From Erythrobasidium yunnanense (taxonomy: Eukaryota > Basidiomycota > Cystobasidiomycetes > Erythrobasidiales > Erythrobasidiaceae): a stretch of DNA of 64,000 nucleotides. The translations under genes and the position numbers were made by a program. Of this stretch, positions 59,887-64,000 are shown in pieces. The DNA lies in the NCBI GenBank assembly GCA_001600175.1, contig BCJC01000002.1, positions 248,001 through 312,000 of the forward strand, in the 5' to 3' direction. The notes beneath the pieces were generated by a model, which did no database searches, was not told where the DNA came from, and saw only the letters and a list, made by a program, of their open reading frames with translations. The stretch's first letter is position 1, and the number at the start of each line of letters is the position of its first letter.

Positions 59887-60279
59887 CGAAATCCTGCCAT
59901 GCGAATTAGCAAGCGCGCTATCGAGAGAGCACTATCATCCTCTCATACCAGGCAATCTATCACCGCAGATTATACTTCAGCAAGAATGGTCGTTCCATGC
60001 CTACTCGTTCAGCACTTGCAGAGCAGAAAGGGAGCCGCGAACGATGGCTCAACTACCTTCCTCTCGCCAACGAAGCTTGCGTAGCGGCCAGCAGTCTCTC
60101 CTTGATATCTCCGATGCTGTGCAATGCTTGCAGACCCAAATACCTGACAAAGCGTTGGGCAGTTCAACCGCATGACTGTTCAGCCGGCTGTTTCTTTTCG
60201 CTAGCCTATCCTCCCTGCTCTTGCTCTTCTCCTTTCTGCCATCCCTCTGCTTTCCCTGCTTCACTGCGTGCATCGAGAC
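59887..60279. promoter_or_regulatory. Divergent promoter region, FOL3 / GNAT 4
   Basis: 393 bases between divergent start codons. A pyrimidine-rich tract (about 60185-60260) precedes the plus-strand ATG. No gene-like frame. Confidence 0.35.
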
Positions 60280-61249
60280 ATGGACCCACCGATCGAGGTC
60301 GTAGAGCTCAAGAACCCGAGCGGTACGCAAGATATGCGACAACTGCTGGCTCTCTATCCCGTTCGCTAAGTTGCACTAGCAGAAGCGGACATAGACTATA
60401 TGTCTGACTGGATAGCGAGAGCGTTCAGCACCCGGGATGCTTGGAACGTGTGGTTGGCTGGTTGTTTGGTGAGTAATCATTATGCTACAAATACACAAAT
60501 CCTCATATATCTCCTTCATGTGTGTGCAGTATGCACAAGATCCGGATCTACACAAGCGACTGTGTCGTTTCGTTATCGAGCGGGGTAGCCGCTGCGGCAC
60601 CATTGTAACAACAAGCAAAAGGCTAGGATTCCGCCTAATATTCACTCCCGACGAGAAGAACAAAGTCTACGATACCACTTGGCGCTCTGGTCAGGATGCC
60701 GCATTCGATGCCTTTATCGCAACGATAGGAGGCAAAGAAGTGTTCGATGAGCGCATCAAGGCGGTAAGTACCAGACAGCGCTCTATCTGCCCACATGTAC
60801 TGAACTTTCCTGCTGCAGTGCACCGGGGAACATGAAGAACAGCTCAAGAAAGTAATTGAGCAGACTGGCAATGCGCCATGCTACACTTCTTCATTCTTTG
60901 CTGTACATCCGGACTATCACAACAAAGGCATAGGCTCGGCTATCAATGACTACTTTGTCCGGAGGGTGAGTCGCACTGGGCGCCGCCGCAAGCCTTTCTG
61001 ATAATCTCTCCCAGGCGACCGAGGATGGGTACAAGCTCTACTTTGGCACCAACCTCTACAATGTAAAGTCATCGAGTATGCTTTTAACTCAAGCTGACAT
61101 GTCCGCTGCAGCTGCCGATGTACGAACATATCGGCTGTACGCGAGTGGGAGAAACCTGGAAGTGTGGATACGAAGTACCTGAAGGATATCCACCTGAAGC
61201 TGTTCTTTCGCAACTCGTCATGGCTGGCGCAAGAGCACAGCCTAAGTAG
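60280..61249 (+). CDS. GNAT-family acetyltransferase-like protein 4
   Basis: Exons: 60280-60322, 60383-60468, 60530-60763, 60819-60965, 61015-61062, 61112-61249; 231 residues. Starts MDPPIEVVELKNPSEADIDY. Blocks: CGTIVTTSKRLG, TTWRSGQDAAFDAFIATIGG, SFFAVHPDYHNKGIGSAIND (acetyl-CoA loop NKGIG), YKLYFGTNLYNLPMYEHIG and a C-terminal CGYEVPEGYPPEA shared only with copy 5. Exons 2, 3 and 5 are exactly 86, 234 and 48 bases, as in copies 1 and 5. Probably cytosolic; substrate unknown. Confidence 0.82.
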
Positions 61250-61581
61250 TCGTGCTCTAGGAAGATGCGGATACCAGCCCATGGACTAGTACATAAGGTT
61301 ATCATGAAGTGCATGTGCGAGCGACGGTCAAGATGAGTGTGTAGCGAGCGATGAAGAGCAAGCGCACAGCCTTTCATTATCCTTCGATCTGCCAAATACG
61401 AACGAACGGACCTCGACAAATGCGCTTCAAATGCGGAATGTTGTGGAAGTCTACCGTTGACCTGTTAGACCGTCGTACCGCCCACCTGATAGATCACATA
61501 CATCAGCTCTGGCCGACCAAGCTTGACAATCTCCTCCTTCTTTTCCCTCTTCCTCCCTCGCGCGCATAAGTGTAGAACAGC
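61250..61581. other. Spacer between GNAT 4 and GNAT 5
   Basis: 332 bases, same strand. A pyrimidine-rich tract ending at about 61560 precedes the next ATG. No other feature. Confidence 0.35.
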
Positions 61582-62554
61582 ATGGAGTCCGAGAGCAAGG
61601 TCGATGTCATCGAGCTCCCTCATATAACAGGTGATGCAGACAGTAGAGCTGGCACGCTCTCCCTGACCGTTTTGAAAACAGACGAAGATGCAGAGTTCAT
61701 CTCGGAATGGCAAGCTGAGGCTTTCAGCAAAAGAGACGCATATAATACATGGATGACTGGCTTCAAGGTGAATGAGCAGGCTTCTCCGAAGAACAGTCGC
61801 TGAGCCGTATCGTATTAGTATTCTGATAACACCGAGGCGCACGTCCTTCTGTGTCGAGCTCTTATCGATAGGGGCAGCGTATGCGGGACGATTGTGACAA
61901 CGACCGATCGCCTCGGCCTGCGAGTGCTCTTCAGCCCCGACCAGAAGAACCGGGTTCACGACACAACCTGGCGATCTGGAAAAGACGAGGCGTGGGATCG
62001 TTTCTTGGAGTTAACAGGCGGAGTGGAAGCCTTCAAGAAGCGCTGTCACGGTGTGAGCGGAGTCTAGCGTTGAAAAGTGGGTTCAAATACTGATTTCGAC
62101 CCTACCCCCCTCCAGGTCACTGCTGGATATCATGAGCAGATGACTGCGGTCCTCAAAGAACATGGTAATAAGCCAGCCTACTCTTCGGCGGTCTTGGCTG
62201 TTCATCCAGAGCATCAAGGTAAAGGGATAGGGCGAGCGATCAACGACTATACAGCAAAGAAGGTTAGCACTCATACGCCGCTTCCTTCCCAATATTGAGT
62301 TTGCTCACCGATATCTTAGGCGATCGAGAATGGGTGCAGGCTATACTTTGCAACAAATTACTATAATGTAAGTCCGCTCTTTTGAGGTTAGATCGACTGT
62401 GGAAATTAAGCTGACCCCCCTCCAGCTACCTTTTTACAAGCACATCGGATGTACACCTCTAGGCCAGCCTTGGGGATGTGCGTATGAGGGGCCCGAGGGC
62501 TATCCGGCAGAAGCAGCCCTGACCCAGCTAGTCGATGCAGGCGAAGGAAAGTAG
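61582..62554 (+). CDS. GNAT-family acetyltransferase-like protein 5
   Basis: Exons: 61582-61630, 61682-61767, 61819-62052, 62116-62262, 62320-62367, 62426-62554; 230 residues. Starts MESESKVDVIELPHITDEDA. Blocks: CGTIVTTTDRLGLRVLF, TTWRSGKDEAWDRFLELTGG, VLAVHPEHQGKGIGRAINDY (acetyl-CoA loop QGKGIG), CRLYFATNYYNLPFYKHIG and AYEGPEGYPAEA. Nearest relative is copy 4, which it follows head-to-tail. The first intron (61631-61681) is 51 bases without an in-frame stop, so gene callers may leave it in the protein; family alignment says it is removed. Confidence 0.82.
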
Positions 62555-62954
62555 TGAGACCGAGCTGTAGCTGGAGAGGCGGAGATCTGACAAGGTGGCC
62601 TGTACTCAGCTAATGCGAATTAATGGTAACCTGGAGTCGCTTTGCGCCATCGAAGAACTTGCGACAGCTTAGGAAAGGAAAAGTTCACTTAAGCATTGCA
62701 TACATATTTGAAATCTGAGTCCTGAAAGAAGGTCATACGCCACCGTAACCGAAAGCTTTGTTAGCTGTCTCTGCTGTTTTCCGATGCACTTTTGTGGTTT
62801 TCGTATTTTGGTGTTCTCTTTGCCGTCCTTATAGTCCCCATGTCACCTTTCCACTGCAAGTTGTCAATCTATCTAGAACGATAGTCTAACTTTTGCGAAT
62901 CTTCCAGAAGACGCTGTAGCTCTACGTATAGACTGATCGAATGTACAACGACGT
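62555..62954. other. Intergenic region between convergent genes
   Basis: 400 bases between the 3' ends of GNAT 5 and glycogen phosphorylase. No gene or RNA recognised. Confidence 0.4.
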
Positions 62955-64000
62955 CTAGACCGGGATGTGTCCAGGTACCTTGAGAGCTATATCGCTGAGT
63001 TAGCGTTTCTGTTGCCTTCTGTGGAAGAACATTAAGCACGTACCCTCGCAGCCCCAGATCTCCTCGCAGTAGTCCATGACACTGGCAAGGAGGAGCGATC
63101 AGCATACTAATGACAATTACGAAAGAGATCGGCCTACCATCTGTCAGACGAGAATTTGCCCATTCTAGCAGTGGTGAGGAGGCACTTCTTGGTCCATTGC
63201 TTCTTGTTGGAGTAGGCTTCATCGATCATCTCATGAGCCTTGAGGTCTGTGATGCAATCTATGTCAGCTAGTAGCGACATTAGCTGCACCTTGATCGCAA
63301 CCTACAGGACTCGAAGCTGGAAAAGGAACTGTATCAGAATCGCGCAATAGCCATTATAAATAGGCCGACTCACTCATCGGAGATACAGTAGTGATCCTTG
63401 CCATCGATGATACTGTTGATGAGTGGATGGAAAGGCTCGGGGTTGCCAAAGACACCCTGTCTGACAGCATCGATAGCCTCCTGGAGAGACTGTGGCAGGC
63501 TGAAGTGACCGTAATGATGCTGATGTCTGAGCTCGTCGATAGCATCGGCAGTGTGTCCGAAGAAGAAGACTTGGTCGTCTCCGACTTCTTCGGCGATCTC
63601 GATGGTAGCACCGTCAACAGTTCCGAGAAGGAGTCCTCCGTTGAGTGCAAACTGCGCGCAAAGACAACGTGATTAGACCTGTTTCTCAAGACTAGAAAAT
63701 CATGATTTGGTTTCACCTTCATGTTACTGGTACCTGAAGCTTCGGTACCGGCTGTCGAGATGTGCTGAGAGATGTCGGAAGCCGGGACTGGAGGGAAATA
63801 ACAGTCAATATTGGGCCTTCCGACTGCTATAGATACGAGAGACATACTAAGCAACTCTGCCAGCGATACAGAGTAGTCGGGCAGGTAGACGACTTGGTAA
63901 ATGTTGTCCATATCCTTGTCGGCGTTGACAATCTTGGAGACTGAGGGAAAACGTTAGAAGACTGTTTCGGCATTGGCGACAGGGCTTAGCGGAGCGTACT
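62955..64000 (-). CDS. GPH1: Glycogen phosphorylase, C-terminal part
   Basis: PLP enzyme releasing glucose-1-phosphate from glycogen. Only the C-terminal exons are in the window; the gene continues past base 64000, and the rightmost bases are an intron whose acceptor is at 63941. Visible: ADKDMDNIYQVVYLPDYSVS, then IPASDISQHISTAGTEASGT followed by SNMKFALNGG, the highly conserved strand near the PLP lysine region; DGATIEIAEEVGDDQVFFFG; DFESYC; MGKFSSDRCVMDYCEEIW. It ends after LKVPGHIPV at a stop at 62955. At least six exons lie here. No sign of damage in the part seen. Confidence 0.92.

Noticed and set aside
47757-62554. A secondary-metabolite cluster around the GNAT genes
   Set aside because: No backbone synthase, P450 or transporter is present; the neighbours are EMC1, FOL3 and an F-box gene.

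Overview
This is a stretch of fungal nuclear chromosome, gene-dense and intron-dense. I rebuilt about 30 protein-coding genes by following exon phases. Most are split by short introns (typically 42-75 bases, GT-AG, with CTGAC or CTAAC-like branch sites). The gene set is fungal: Nhp6, Wbp1, Kap95, Emc1, Dsn1, Tfa2, a LysM secreted family and a fungal ZIP transporter. Dense short introns, micro-exons and a divergent G-alpha suggest a basidiomycete, but the species cannot be read from the sequence. I saw no rRNA, tRNA, CRISPR, transposon or virus-like element.

Layout, left to right. 1-10 kb: a partial unknown gene, WBP1 (oligosaccharyltransferase), a helix-hairpin-helix DNA glycosylase, an FMN-binding oxidase-like protein, a Kes1/Osh4-type sterol carrier and NHP6. 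11-26 kb: a very unusual gene joining a CBM48 glycogen-binding-type domain to a Set5-like SET domain, importin-beta KAP95, an orphan gene, the PP2A and PP6/Sit4 catalytic subunits side by side, and a RanBP2 zinc-finger protein. 26-34 kb: a class III aminotransferase, two tandem alpha/beta-hydrolase paralogs, an orphan membrane protein and TFIIE-beta. 35-43 kb: a divergent G-protein alpha subunit, kinetochore DSN1, molybdopterin synthase small subunit and a ZIP metal transporter. 43.6-47.5 kb: three tandem secreted LysM-type proteins. 47.7-64 kb: EMC1, then five GNAT-acetyltransferase-like paralogs in two blocks (three on minus, two on plus) enclosing a UFO1-like F-box/WD40/UIM gene and FOL3. 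A partial glycogen phosphorylase gene runs off the right edge.

Most genes are housekeeping and do not form a pathway. The accessory-looking parts are the LysM trio, the hydrolase pair and the GNAT family, each a local duplication with conserved exon structure. The best candidates for something undescribed are the CBM48-SET fusion, the LysM proteins with cysteine-studded acidic spacers, and the five-member GNAT family.

Exon boundaries come from reading splice sites and protein similarity by eye; they close in frame but are not confirmed by transcripts. A few boundaries could be off by a base or two.
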